A stretch of DNA of 13,217 nt from Rhodoferax sp. (GTDB taxonomy: Bacteria; Pseudomonadota; Gammaproteobacteria; Burkholderiales; Burkholderiaceae_C): contig JAQGMQ010000048.1 of the NCBI GenBank assembly GCA_028292305.1, forward strand, positions 1 through 13,217, read 5' to 3'. Below the pieces are notes generated by a model. The model saw nothing but the letters and a program-made list of their open reading frames with translations. It had not been told where the DNA came from and made no database searches. A program made the translations under genes and the position numbers. Of this stretch, positions 1-6,414 are shown piece after piece. Each line of letters opens with the position of its first letter. The stretch's first letter is position 1.

Positions 1-702
1 TTGGCAATGACGGCGTCCACCGTCGCCATCAAGGGCGGAGAAGTGGTCGGCCAGGTGGTTGAAACCATGAAGGGCATCAACGAGTCCAGCCGCAAGATCT
101 CGGACATCATCAGCGTCATCGACGGCATCGCCTTCCAGACCAACATCCTGGCTTTGAACGCCGCCGTGGAAGCGGCCCGTGCCGGCGAGCAGGGTCGTGG
201 GTTCGCGGTAGTGGCCTCCGAGGTGCGGTCGCTGGCCGGCCGCAGCGCGCAGGCGGCGAAGGAAATCAAGAGCCTCATCAGCGCCAGCGTTGAAAGGGTG
301 GTGCAGGGCACGGCCCTGGTGGACCAGGCGGGCACCACGATGACCGAGGTCGTCAACGCCATCCGCCGCGTGACCGACATCATGGTCGAGATCTCGGTCG
401 CCAGCCGGCAGCAGAGCGCCGGGGTGTCGCAGGTGGGCGAGGCCGTCACGCAGATGGACCAGGCCACGCAGCAGAACGCGGCCCTGGTGGAACAGATGGC
501 GGCCGCGGCGTCCAGCCTGCAGTCGCAGGCACAGGAACTGGTGCAGGTGGTCGCCGTGTTCAAGCTGGCCGGTGGCGACACCCGCCCGGCCCCGCCACTG
601 CGTGCCGTACCGGCTGCGGTACGGCCAGGCGCGCCAGCATCGGGCAAGGCCATCCGGACACCTGCCCGGCGTGCGCTGGCGGCGCCGTCGGCGCGCGCCT
701 GA
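1..702 (+). CDS. Methyl-accepting chemotaxis protein, C-terminal part (5' truncated by window edge)
   Basis: The visible 233 residues are the cytoplasmic signalling half of a chemoreceptor, which passes ligand signals to CheA and CheW at the inner membrane. The hairpin tip is plain: the conserved DGIAFQTNILALNAAVEAAR segment lies at about residues 41-60, followed by AGEQGRGFAVVASEVRSLA, the most conserved stretch of the family. Flanking helices rich in Ala, Gln, Glu and Ser continue to about residue 185. A low-complexity Pro/Ala/Arg tail follows, with no NWETF-type CheR-docking pentapeptide at the end. The sensor, membrane segments and HAMP domain must lie upstream of base 1. The TTG at base 1 is an internal codon, so no start is visible. 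The sensed ligand cannot be told from this part. Confidence 0.95.
   Translation: MAMTASTVAIKGGEVVGQVVETMKGINESSRKISDIISVIDGIAFQTNILALNAAVEAARAGEQGRGFAVVASEVRSLAGRSAQAAKEIKSLISASVERVVQGTALVDQAGTTMTEVVNAIRRVTDIMVEISVASRQQSAGVSQVGEAVTQMDQATQQNAALVEQMAAAASSLQSQAQELVQVVAVFKLAGGDTRPAPPLRAVPAAVRPGAPASGKAIRTPARRALAAPSARA
604..625. repeat. Perfect hairpin inside the chemoreceptor C-terminal tail
   Basis: GCCGTACCG (604-612) and CGGTACGGC (617-625) are exact reverse complements around a 4-base loop, GCTG. The element lies in the codons for the low-complexity tail of the chemoreceptor, about 77 bases before its stop. No T-run follows, so a classical intrinsic terminator is unlikely. It may be chance in GC-rich DNA or an mRNA 3'-end stabiliser. 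Confidence 0.5.
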
Positions 703-849
703 GAGCGTCGCTTTACCGGTCGCGTGCCTTGGCCCAGCGTGCGGCCGGATGCGGTTGGCCGCGGCCGTGACGGTGGCCGCGGATCTGGCAGGCACGCGGC
801 GCGGCGCTGCGGCAAAATCGACACCCGTTCAGCTGCCTCGCGTCCGCCC

Positions 850-1308
850 ATGACCCAGATCACTATCTTCTCCAACGACGCGCACCGCGCCGACGTCGTC
901 CGCCTGTGGCACGACGTGTTCGGCCATGCCACGGGCCACAACGCCCCCGGCCTGAGCATCGACCGCAAGCTGGCGCTGGCCGACGGCTTGTTCTTCGTGG
1001 CGCTCAATGGTGGCCGTGTGGTCGGCACCGTGATGGCGGGTTACGACGGCCACCGGGGCTGGCTGTATTCGGTGGCGGTGGCCCCGCGGCAGCAGAAGCG
1101 CGGCGTCGGCGCCGCGCTGGTGGTGCATGCCGAAAACGCGCTGGCCGCACGCGGCTGCATCAAGGTCAACCTGCAAGTGCTGGCCGGCAACGAAGCCGTC
1201 ACCGGGTTCTATGAGGCCCTGGGCTTTGCGGTCGAGCCGCGTGTGAGCATGGGCAAGCTGATCACGGCGAACATCCCGGCGTCGGCCATGCCGGAAGCGC
1301 TGGAGTAG
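850..1308 (+). CDS. GNAT-family N-acetyltransferase, YpeA-like
   Basis: A 152-residue acetyl-CoA-dependent acyltransferase of the GNAT fold, probably cytoplasmic; the acceptor is unknown. The segment VGTVMAGYDGHRGWLYSVAV (residues 58-77) closely matches the YpeA group, including the GGYDGHRG signature. The acetyl-CoA pyrophosphate loop is QKRGVGAAL (residues 82-90), fitting the Q/R-x-x-G-x-G/A pattern. NEAVTGFYEALGF (114-126) is the usual C-terminal GNAT motif B. Length is normal for the group. The ATG at 850 aligns with family N-termini; the in-frame extension back to 724 gives an Arg/Gly-rich, non-homologous leader and was not used. No strong Shine-Dalgarno sequence precedes it. It stands alone between the chemoreceptor and the hydrolase, both on the same strand but with gaps of more than 140 bases. 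Confidence 0.9.
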   Translation: MTQITIFSNDAHRADVVRLWHDVFGHATGHNAPGLSIDRKLALADGLFFVALNGGRVVGTVMAGYDGHRGWLYSVAVAPRQQKRGVGAALVVHAENALAARGCIKVNLQVLAGNEAVTGFYEALGFAVEPRVSMGKLITANIPASAMPEALE

Positions 1309-1351
1309 CGGCGGAGCAGCGGCGGAACAGCGCTGGACGAGCGCCGTTCAT

Positions 1352-1370
1352 CTTCAACCGCCAGTTGAAG
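1352..1370. repeat. Small perfect hairpin between the GNAT and hydrolase genes
   Basis: CTTCAAC (1352-1358) and GTTGAAG (1364-1370) pair exactly around the loop CGCCA. It lies 44 bases after the GNAT stop and about 110 bases before the hydrolase start. No T-run follows, so it is a weak terminator candidate; it could equally be a protein-binding site or chance. Confidence 0.35.
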
Positions 1371-1479
1371 CTGATTGGCCTGGTGCCTGGCTAGTCGGCG
1401 GCTAATGTTTGCGGGACACTCGGTCACACCAAAGCTGCATCCCGCGGCATCTGGTGCTCAAAACCATCGAGGGAATCCC

Positions 1480-2427
1480 ATGCGCACCCATCTCGGCTTA
1501 CTCGGCCTACCTGGCTTTCTTGGCTCTCTGGCCACGTCTCTGATGCTCTCCGTGGCCCCGGCGTCCGCGTCGGCGCAGGGGCTCGACTTTCCCGCGAGCT
1601 TCACCGTGCGCGAGGTCACCACCAATGGCGCGACGATCCACGTCCGCTCCGGCGGCACCGGGCCGGCCGTGCTGCTGCTTCACGGTTACGGCGAGACGGG
1701 CGACATGTGGGTTCCCCTCGCCGTGGAGCTGGCGCGCGACCACACCGTGATCGTGCCCGACCTGCGCGGGCTGGGCCTGTCGTCCAAGCCCACGGGTGGC
1801 TTCGACAAGAAGACCCAGGCCGGCGACGTGAGCGGCGTGCTGGCCGCGCTGGGTGTGCAGCAGGCCGACGTGGTGGCCCATGACATCGGCAACATGGTGG
1901 CTTTCCAGTTCGCCGCGCAATACCCCGAGCGCATCCGCAAGCTGGTGCTGATCGACGCGCCGGTGCCGGGCGTCGGTCCCTGGGAAGAGATTCTGAAGAA
2001 CCCGCTGCTGTGGCACTTCCGCTTCGGCGGGCCGGACATGGAGCGCCTGGTGGCGGGCCGTGAACGCATCTATCTCGACCGCTTCTGGAACGAGTTCTCG
2101 GCCTCGCCGGCCCGCTTCAGCGAGGCCGCGCGTGTGCACTACGCCAAGCTCTATGCCCTGCCGGGCGCGATGCATTCAGGCTTCGCGCAGTTCGCCGCAT
2201 TCGACCAGGACGCCATCGACAACCGCGCCTGGCTGGCGAACGGGAAGTTGAAGCTGCCCGTGCTGGCGCTCGGCGGCGAGAAGTCGTTCGGCCCGATGAT
2301 GGCCACCGTGATGCGCGCTGGCGCCGACAACGTGACCGAGGGCATCGTGCCTGATTCCGGCCACTGGATCATGGAAGAGAACCCGGGTGCGACGACGAAG
2401 CTGGTGCGGGATTTTCTGGCGCGTTGA
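1480..2427 (+). CDS. Exported alpha/beta hydrolase, epoxide hydrolase/dehalogenase-like
   Basis: A 315-residue alpha/beta-hydrolase-fold enzyme with an N-terminal Sec-type signal sequence: a hydrophobic stretch at about residues 5-27 ends in APASASAQ, giving a likely signal-peptidase cleavage near residues 31-33. The oxyanion/cap entry motif is HGYGE (68-72). The nucleophile elbow reads VAHDIGNMV (132-140) with Asp135 rather than Ser. The general base is His295 in DSGHWIMEENP. An Asp nucleophile in H-D-x-G is typical of epoxide hydrolases, haloalkane dehalogenases and fluoroacetate dehalogenases, not of esterases. The acid residue is less clear. The ATG at 1480 is preceded by GAGGGAAT at Shine-Dalgarno distance and opens directly into the signal peptide; the longer frame from 1375 adds a leader that would bury it. 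Substrate unknown; action in the periplasm is inferred. Confidence 0.88.
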   Translation: MRTHLGLLGLPGFLGSLATSLMLSVAPASASAQGLDFPASFTVREVTTNGATIHVRSGGTGPAVLLLHGYGETGDMWVPLAVELARDHTVIVPDLRGLGLSSKPTGGFDKKTQAGDVSGVLAALGVQQADVVAHDIGNMVAFQFAAQYPERIRKLVLIDAPVPGVGPWEEILKNPLLWHFRFGGPDMERLVAGRERIYLDRFWNEFSASPARFSEAARVHYAKLYALPGAMHSGFAQFAAFDQDAIDNRAWLANGKLKLPVLALGGEKSFGPMMATVMRAGADNVTEGIVPDSGHWIMEENPGATTKLVRDFLAR

Positions 2428-2448
2428 AGGCTTGCCGGTGTGACTCTT

Positions 2449-2545
2449 TCGCCCGCGTGCGGGAGAGGGCTGGGGTGAGGGTGGTCATAGGCACCCCTGC
2501 GCGACTAGCCGGCCCTCACCCTAGCCCTCTCCCGCACGCGGGCGA
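2449..2545. repeat. Long near-perfect intergenic inverted repeat (33-bp arms, 31-bp spacer)
   Basis: Bases 2449-2481 are the reverse complement of 2513-2545 over 33 positions, with one difference that still forms a G-U pair in RNA (G2472 opposite T). The arms contain GCCCGCGTGCGGGAGAGGG and its complement CCCTCTCCCGCACGCGGGC. This wording (CCCTCACCC...CCCTCTCCCGC...GCGGGCGAGGGG) is a familiar dispersed intergenic repeat in GC-rich proteobacteria. It begins 22 bases after the hydrolase stop and lies before the regulator gene, so the transcript would fold into a very stable hairpin that could end or protect the hydrolase mRNA. It carries no coding capacity of its own. Confidence 0.85.
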
Positions 2546-2627
2546 GGGGACAAGTCAGGGCAGCGGCCGGCGATGGTGGTCAACGCGGCGCCGCGCTTGC
2601 ATTAGGATGCAGGCGATTGGAGGACCC

Positions 2628-3476
2628 GTGGCCCGCACCGAACCAACCCGTTTTGTTTTTCAGCCCGTGCAGCTGGTGCGGCCCTGCGAGATCGTGGCCT
2701 ACCGCATCACCGAGGCGATCCGCGCCGGCGACGTGCGCATCGGCGAGCGCCTGCCGTCCGAGCAGAATCTTTCCGAGCAATTGGCCGTGAGCCGGCCCAC
2801 GCTGCGCGAGGCGATCAAGCTGCTGGTGCAGGCCGGCATCGTGCAGGTGGTGCCGGGCTCGGCCGGCGGGTTGTTCGTCATCAGCGAGACGGTGCCGCCA
2901 GGGCTCAGCGGCATGCCGCTACCCGAGCCCATGCTCGAAGACATCGAAAGCGCCATGGAGGCGCGCCGGCTGTTCGAGCCGCATGTGGCGCGCATGGCGG
3001 CGGTGCACGCCACGCCGGCCGACTTCGCGCGCATGCGCAGCGCCGTCGAGTTGAGCGAGCAGACCAGCGCCCAGCCGCGCAAGGGCCGCGTCAGCAACGA
3101 ACTCGCGCAGCGCATGACGGTGGCCAGCACACGCTTCAACATTGCCGTGGCGCGGGCCACGCAGAACAGCATCATCGTGCAGATGATGGAGGTGATGATG
3201 CGGCGCATGGAGTTGGTGCGCACACTGGCCGTGCTGGCCTTGCCCGACATCGCCACCTCGACCCAGACACTGGCGAAATCGCTGAAGGCCATCGAAAGCG
3301 GCGACCCGGCGCAGATCGACCAGGCCACGGCCGAGCGCATCGAAGTCCTGGAGGCGGCGTGGCAGCGTGTGAGCCAGAAGGCGCCGCGCCGGCGCTTGTT
3401 GAGCCCGCCGGCGCTGAACACGGACAAGGCACCGGTCCTAGGTCAACGGCGGCGGACTTCGCCGGTGGCGGGTTAA
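2628..3476 (+). CDS. GntR-family transcriptional regulator, FadR/FCD type
   Basis: A 282-residue DNA-binding regulator. The winged helix-turn-helix spans about residues 13-86, with GERLPSEQNLSEQLAVSRPT (39-58) and LREAIKLLVQAGIV (59-72) as hallmarks of the GntR head. The all-helical FCD effector domain spans about 105-245. Two features differ from typical FCD domains: the usual D-x-x-x-F/H helix reads STRFNIAVA (167-175), with Asn where a metal-ligand His is common, and the later His positions are also not His, so the domain may not bind metal. The GTG at 2628 has GGAGG four bases upstream; an ATG at 2607 is the alternative. The frame opens further up to 2424, but that runs through the inverted repeat and is rejected. 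It lies directly upstream of the transporter/reductase operon on the same strand and is its likely regulator. The effector is unknown. Confidence 0.9.
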   Translation: MARTEPTRFVFQPVQLVRPCEIVAYRITEAIRAGDVRIGERLPSEQNLSEQLAVSRPTLREAIKLLVQAGIVQVVPGSAGGLFVISETVPPGLSGMPLPEPMLEDIESAMEARRLFEPHVARMAAVHATPADFARMRSAVELSEQTSAQPRKGRVSNELAQRMTVASTRFNIAVARATQNSIIVQMMEVMMRRMELVRTLAVLALPDIATSTQTLAKSLKAIESGDPAQIDQATAERIEVLEAAWQRVSQKAPRRRLLSPPALNTDKAPVLGQRRRTSPVAG

Positions 3477-3487
3477 CCGCGACACCT

Positions 3488-3501
3488 GCCCAAATTTGGG
3501 C
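3488..3501. promoter_or_regulatory. 14-bp perfect palindrome after the regulator gene
   Basis: GCCCAAATTTGGGC is exactly self-complementary and sits 11 bases after the regulator stop and 34 bases before the predicted -35 box of the operon. It has no loop and no T-run, so it is more like a binding site for a dimeric protein than a terminator. Function is inferred from symmetry and position only. Confidence 0.45.
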
Positions 3502-3535
3502 GCACGCGCCGACTTGGTGCGGCCACCGATGTTTC

Positions 3536-3564
3536 TTGACAGCAAAAATTCGCAGGCCAATAAT
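3536..3564 (+). promoter_or_regulatory. Predicted sigma70 promoter of the transporter/reductase operon
   Basis: TTGACA (3536-3541) is a perfect -35 consensus. AATAAT (3559-3564) matches the -10 consensus at five of six positions, and the spacer is 17 bp, the optimum. The region is clearly AT-richer than the surrounding coding DNA. Transcription would begin near 3571, about 80 bases before the first operon gene. Confidence 0.72.
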
Positions 3565-3569
3565 CTTTT

Positions 3570-3600
3570 CGAAACGGTATAAAAATATACCGAAACTGGT
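3570..3600. promoter_or_regulatory. Candidate operator over the operon transcription start
   Basis: CGGTATA (3575-3581) and TATACCG (3586-3592) are perfect inverted repeats around AAAA, centred about 13 bases after the predicted transcription start. In addition CGAAAC occurs at 3570-3575 and again at 3591-3596, a direct repeat with a 21-bp period, two helical turns. Each copy is followed by GGT (directly at 3576-3578, after one T at 3598-3600). GntR-family operators commonly contain GT and AC half-site cores, present here as GGTAT/ATACC. A protein bound here would block RNA polymerase, so repression by the adjacent GntR protein is the natural inference. Confidence 0.6.
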
Positions 3601-3652
3601 TCGAGGCCCGCTTCGGACTCTTCTGCCGCGACGACCGAAAAGGATGTGGGCC

Positions 3653-3994
3653 ATGGAAAGCGATGCGTTCGAGCTGTACGACCTGCGCGTCGAAGTGGTG
3701 GTGGCCGACGACCGCAAGATCCAGTGCAACGCCCAGGTCGGCGACTGGTTCGAGGTGCGTGGCGAGATGCTGCATTTCCCGCCGGGCCAGGGCTTTTCGA
3801 TGTATTCGCTGGCGGCGTTGTTGCCCCTGCTGCCGGCCAAGCAGCGCGCCACGCAGGCCAACGACTGGATGAGCACCGACGCCGAAGTGGCCTGCCCCGA
3901 TCCGCATTGCCCGACCCGGTTTCGCATCACGCGGCTCGGGAAACGGGTGTTTCGCCACGCCGACACCACGGCCGTGCCGTTGGTGAAGCATTGA
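3653..3994 (+). CDS. TIGR04076-family small protein
   Basis: A 113-residue soluble protein resembling the TIGR04076 family of uncharacterised small proteins. Family-like features are KIQCNAQVGDWFEVRGE (22-38), the helix FSMYSLAALLPLLPAKQ (48-64), and NDWMSTDAEVACPDPHCPTR (70-89). Cys25, Cys81, Cys86 and His85 could form a metal or redox centre, but this is inference. The ATG at 3653 has AAAAGGA about nine bases upstream; the ATG at 3644 touches that same Shine-Dalgarno sequence and is less likely. It is the first gene after the predicted promoter, and the aldo/keto reductase begins 11 bases after its stop, so it belongs to the operon. Its biochemical role is unknown. Confidence 0.82.
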   Translation: MESDAFELYDLRVEVVVADDRKIQCNAQVGDWFEVRGEMLHFPPGQGFSMYSLAALLPLLPAKQRATQANDWMSTDAEVACPDPHCPTRFRITRLGKRVFRHADTTAVPLVKH

Positions 3995-4005
3995 TTCAAC
4001 AGCCG

Positions 4006-5073
4006 ATGACCCCCAGCGCCAAAGCCATGACCATCCCTCCCGTCGAAACCCTCGCGCTGGCGCCCGGCTACCGCATTCCGCGCATCGTCCGCGGTGGCTG
4101 GCAGCTGGCCGGCGACCACGGCGAGGTCGACCGCGAACGCGCGCTGACCGACATGGCGGCCTTTGTCGACGCCGGGCTGAACACCGTCGACGGCGCCGAC
4201 ATCTATACCGGCGTCGAAGCCATGTATGGCGAGTTCAATGCCCGGCGCGCGGCGCTCGGCCTGCCGCGCCTGCAGGTGCACACCAAGTTCGTGCCCGACT
4301 ACGGCGACCTGGCCAGCGTGGATGCCGCGTACGTGCGCCGCATCGTCGAGCGTTCGCTGCAGCGCCTGCGGGTGGAGCGGCTCGACCTGGTGCAGTTCCA
4401 CTGGTGGGACTACAACGTGCCGCGTCATGTCGAGGCTGCGCAGGCGCTGGCGGCGCTGCAGCAGGAGGGCCTGATCGCCCAGCTCGGCGGCACCAATTTC
4501 GACACGCCGCACACCGAGGCGCTGCTCGACGCCGGTGTGCCGCTGGTCAGCATGCAGGTGCAGTATTCGTTGCTCGACCGCCGGCCCGCCGCGCTGCTGG
4601 CGCCGATGTGCGCGCGCCGCGGCATGCAGTTGCTGTGTTATGGCACGCTGGCCGGCGGCTTCCTCACCGAGCGCTGGCTGGGCCAGCCCGAGCCGGCCGA
4701 GGCGTTGTCGAACCGTTCGCTGGTGAAGTACAAACTGATCATCGACGAGTTCGGCGGCTGGGCCGCGTTCCAGGGCTTGCTGGCGGCGCTCAAGGCCATC
4801 GCCGAGCGGCACGGCGTGCAGCTCTCCACCGTGGCCATGCGCTGGGTGCTCGACCAGCCGGCCGTGGCCGCGGCCATCGTCGGCGCGCGTTACGGCAACC
4901 GCATCGGCGACACGCTCGAAGTCTTCCGGCTGCGGCTGGACGCGGCCGACCACGCGAAGATCGACGCCATCCTGGCGGTGTGCCCCGGCCCGGCCGGCGA
5001 CACCTACAGCCTGGAGCGCGACAAGACCGGCCCGCACGGCCGCATCATGAAGTACGACCTGAACAAAACCTGA
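4006..5073 (+). CDS. Aldo/keto reductase (first of two in the operon)
   Basis: A 355-residue NAD(P)H-dependent oxidoreductase of the aldo/keto reductase TIM-barrel superfamily, cytoplasmic. The catalytic tetrad is complete: Asp62 and Tyr67 in NTVDGADIYTG, Lys94 in VHTKFVPDYG, and His132 in LVQFHWWDYN. The barrel continues through QLGGTNFDTP, VQYSLLDRRP, CYGTLAGGFLTERWL (near 210-225) and the C-terminal cofactor region AIVGARYGNR. The reading frame is open upstream, but the ATG at 4006 lies 11 bases after the preceding gene; ATG 4027 is an alternative. Neither has a strong Shine-Dalgarno sequence, so translation may be coupled to the gene before. It resembles the reductase half of the 6411-7913 gene along its whole length, including the rare FHWW motif, suggesting an old tandem duplication. 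Substrate unknown; a carbonyl/alcohol conversion is expected. Confidence 0.92.
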   Translation: MTPSAKAMTIPPVETLALAPGYRIPRIVRGGWQLAGDHGEVDRERALTDMAAFVDAGLNTVDGADIYTGVEAMYGEFNARRAALGLPRLQVHTKFVPDYGDLASVDAAYVRRIVERSLQRLRVERLDLVQFHWWDYNVPRHVEAAQALAALQQEGLIAQLGGTNFDTPHTEALLDAGVPLVSMQVQYSLLDRRPAALLAPMCARRGMQLLCYGTLAGGFLTERWLGQPEPAEALSNRSLVKYKLIIDEFGGWAAFQGLLAALKAIAERHGVQLSTVAMRWVLDQPAVAAAIVGARYGNRIGDTLEVFRLRLDAADHAKIDAILAVCPGPAGDTYSLERDKTGPHGRIMKYDLNKT

Positions 5074-5124
5074 TTTCGTCTCCCCATTTATCCTGCCCGC
5101 CCACCACCCACTGGAGTCTTCACC

Positions 5125-6414
5125 ATGCGCCCTACCAAGTCCACCGCCGCCCTGGCACTTGCCGCCGCCTTCGGCGCCATGACCGCCACCCCCGCTTCAG
5201 CCCAGTCGCCCGCGTGCACCCACACGGTCGGCATGGTGGTCTCGCTGACCGGCGCCGCGGGCCGCTACGGCCAGGCCGCGAGCAAGTCCGTCGAGCTGGC
5301 CTTCAACGAGCTGAACAAAGCCGCGGGCGCGCAGGGCATCGCCGGCTGCAAGCTGGGCTTCGACGTGCGCGATGCGCAGAGCCAGGGCTCGGTGGGCGTG
5401 GACCAGGCGCGCCAACTGGTCGACCTGAAGAAGGTGCCGGCGATCATCGGCGGCATCATCAGCTCGGTGACGATCCCGATCGTGACCTCGGTCACCGCAC
5501 CGGCCGGCGTGGTGCAGATCTCGCCGGCTTCGTCGTCGCCATCGCTCACCAAACTGGCCGCCGACGGCAAGACCAACGGCTGGTTCTTCCGCACCATCAC
5601 CAGCGACGCGCTGCAGGGCACGGCAGCCGCCAAGTTCGCGCTCGACCAGGGCATGAAGTCGCTGACCATCATCCATGTCAACAACGATTTCGGTGTGAAC
5701 ATGGTGAGCGAATTCCGCCGCGCCTATGAAGCGCTGGGCGGCAAGGTCATCGACGTCACGCCCTACAACCCCGAGCAGTCTTCGTACAACGCCGAAGTCA
5801 CCAAGGCGCTGAAGACCGACCCGCCGGCGCTGTATTTCATCGGCTATCCCGGCGACGGCACGACCATCGTGCGCACCTGGATCCAGCAGGGCGGGCCGCA
5901 GAAATTTTTGCTCAACGACGGCATGAACGCGGCCGATTTCATCAAGGGCGTGGGCCCGCAGTTCCTGGCCAATGCCTATGGCACGTCGTCGGGCTCGACC
6001 AGCACGCCGTCGACCACCTTCTTCGCCGGTGCCTATCCGGCCATGAGTGGCGGCTTCGATGCCGGCGCACCCGCGGCCGACCGCGCCTTCGACGCCGGTG
6101 CCATCCTCGGCCTGGCCATCGCGCAGGCCGGCAAGTTCGACGCAGCTTCGATCCGCGACGGCATCCGCAAGGTCACCGCGCCCGGCGGCGAGGTGGTGTA
6201 CGCCGGCCCGCAGGGTTTTGCGCGCGCCATGCAGCTGATCCGCGAGAAGAAACCGGTGCGCTACGTGGGCGTGATCGGCCCGGTCGAATTCGACAAGAAC
6301 GGCGACATCGCCGGCCCGTTCCGCACCTGGAAGATCACCAACGGCGAAGTCACCACTGTCGGCCAGATGTCGGCCGAAGACGTGCAGGCCGTGCAGGCCA
6401 AGCTGCCGAAATGA
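5125..6414 (+). CDS. ABC transporter periplasmic substrate-binding protein, Liv/Peripla_BP_6 type
   Basis: A 429-residue secreted binding protein of the branched-chain amino acid (LivJ/LivK-like) type I fold, delivering ligand to the importer encoded downstream. A signal peptide ends at about residue 26 (TPASA before QSPAC). The mature N-terminus THTVGMVVSLTGAAGRYGQA (32-51) has the usual first strand and ligand loop. VPAIIGGIISSVTIPIV (about 104-120) and VVQISPASSSPSLT (about 129-142) are the second ligand-contact region. The mature protein has only two cysteines, Cys31 and Cys75, which may form a disulfide. The ATG at 5125 has GGAG eight bases upstream. A 51-base gap separates it from the first reductase, the widest within the operon. 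This family binds many substrates (amino acids, aromatic acids, amides), so the ligand cannot be assigned. Confidence 0.94.
   Translation: MRPTKSTAALALAAAFGAMTATPASAQSPACTHTVGMVVSLTGAAGRYGQAASKSVELAFNELNKAAGAQGIAGCKLGFDVRDAQSQGSVGVDQARQLVDLKKVPAIIGGIISSVTIPIVTSVTAPAGVVQISPASSSPSLTKLAADGKTNGWFFRTITSDALQGTAAAKFALDQGMKSLTIIHVNNDFGVNMVSEFRRAYEALGGKVIDVTPYNPEQSSYNAEVTKALKTDPPALYFIGYPGDGTTIVRTWIQQGGPQKFLLNDGMNAADFIKGVGPQFLANAYGTSSGSTSTPSTTFFAGAYPAMSGGFDAGAPAADRAFDAGAILGLAIAQAGKFDAASIRDGIRKVTAPGGEVVYAGPQGFARAMQLIREKKPVRYVGVIGPVEFDKNGDIAGPFRTWKITNGEVTTVGQMSAEDVQAVQAKLPK

Noticed and set aside
1326..1393. Short plus-strand peptide ending in FIFNRQLKLIGLVPG before a TAG at 1391
   Set aside because: It looks a little like the end of a protein, but no coding sequence leads into it and no start or ribosome binding site was found, so a gene remnant cannot be supported.
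2424..2627. N-terminal extension of the regulator back to 2424
   Set aside because: The extension is translated from the inverted repeat and has no GntR-like content; GTG 2628 with GGAGG, or ATG 2607, explains the start better.
3646..4005. Extension of the first aldo/keto reductase upstream to 3646
   Set aside because: It overlaps the TIGR04076 gene in another frame and the translation is Arg/Gly/Pro-rich, without homology; AKR sequence starts near 4027-4050.
3172..5037. 621-codon open frame on the minus strand
   Set aside because: It runs antisense to three genes with clear homology; its translation is Arg/His/Gly/Gln-rich and low in family-like motifs, as expected of a shadow frame in GC-rich DNA.
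5074..5124. Possible internal promoter before the binding-protein gene
   Set aside because: The 51-base gap is C-rich, and I found no -35/-10 pair with acceptable spacing; only the GGAG ribosome binding site is supported.
4404..5729. 441-codon plus-strand frame across the first reductase and the binding-protein gene
   Set aside because: Out of frame with both genes, Arg/Gly/Ala-rich, with no recognisable motif.
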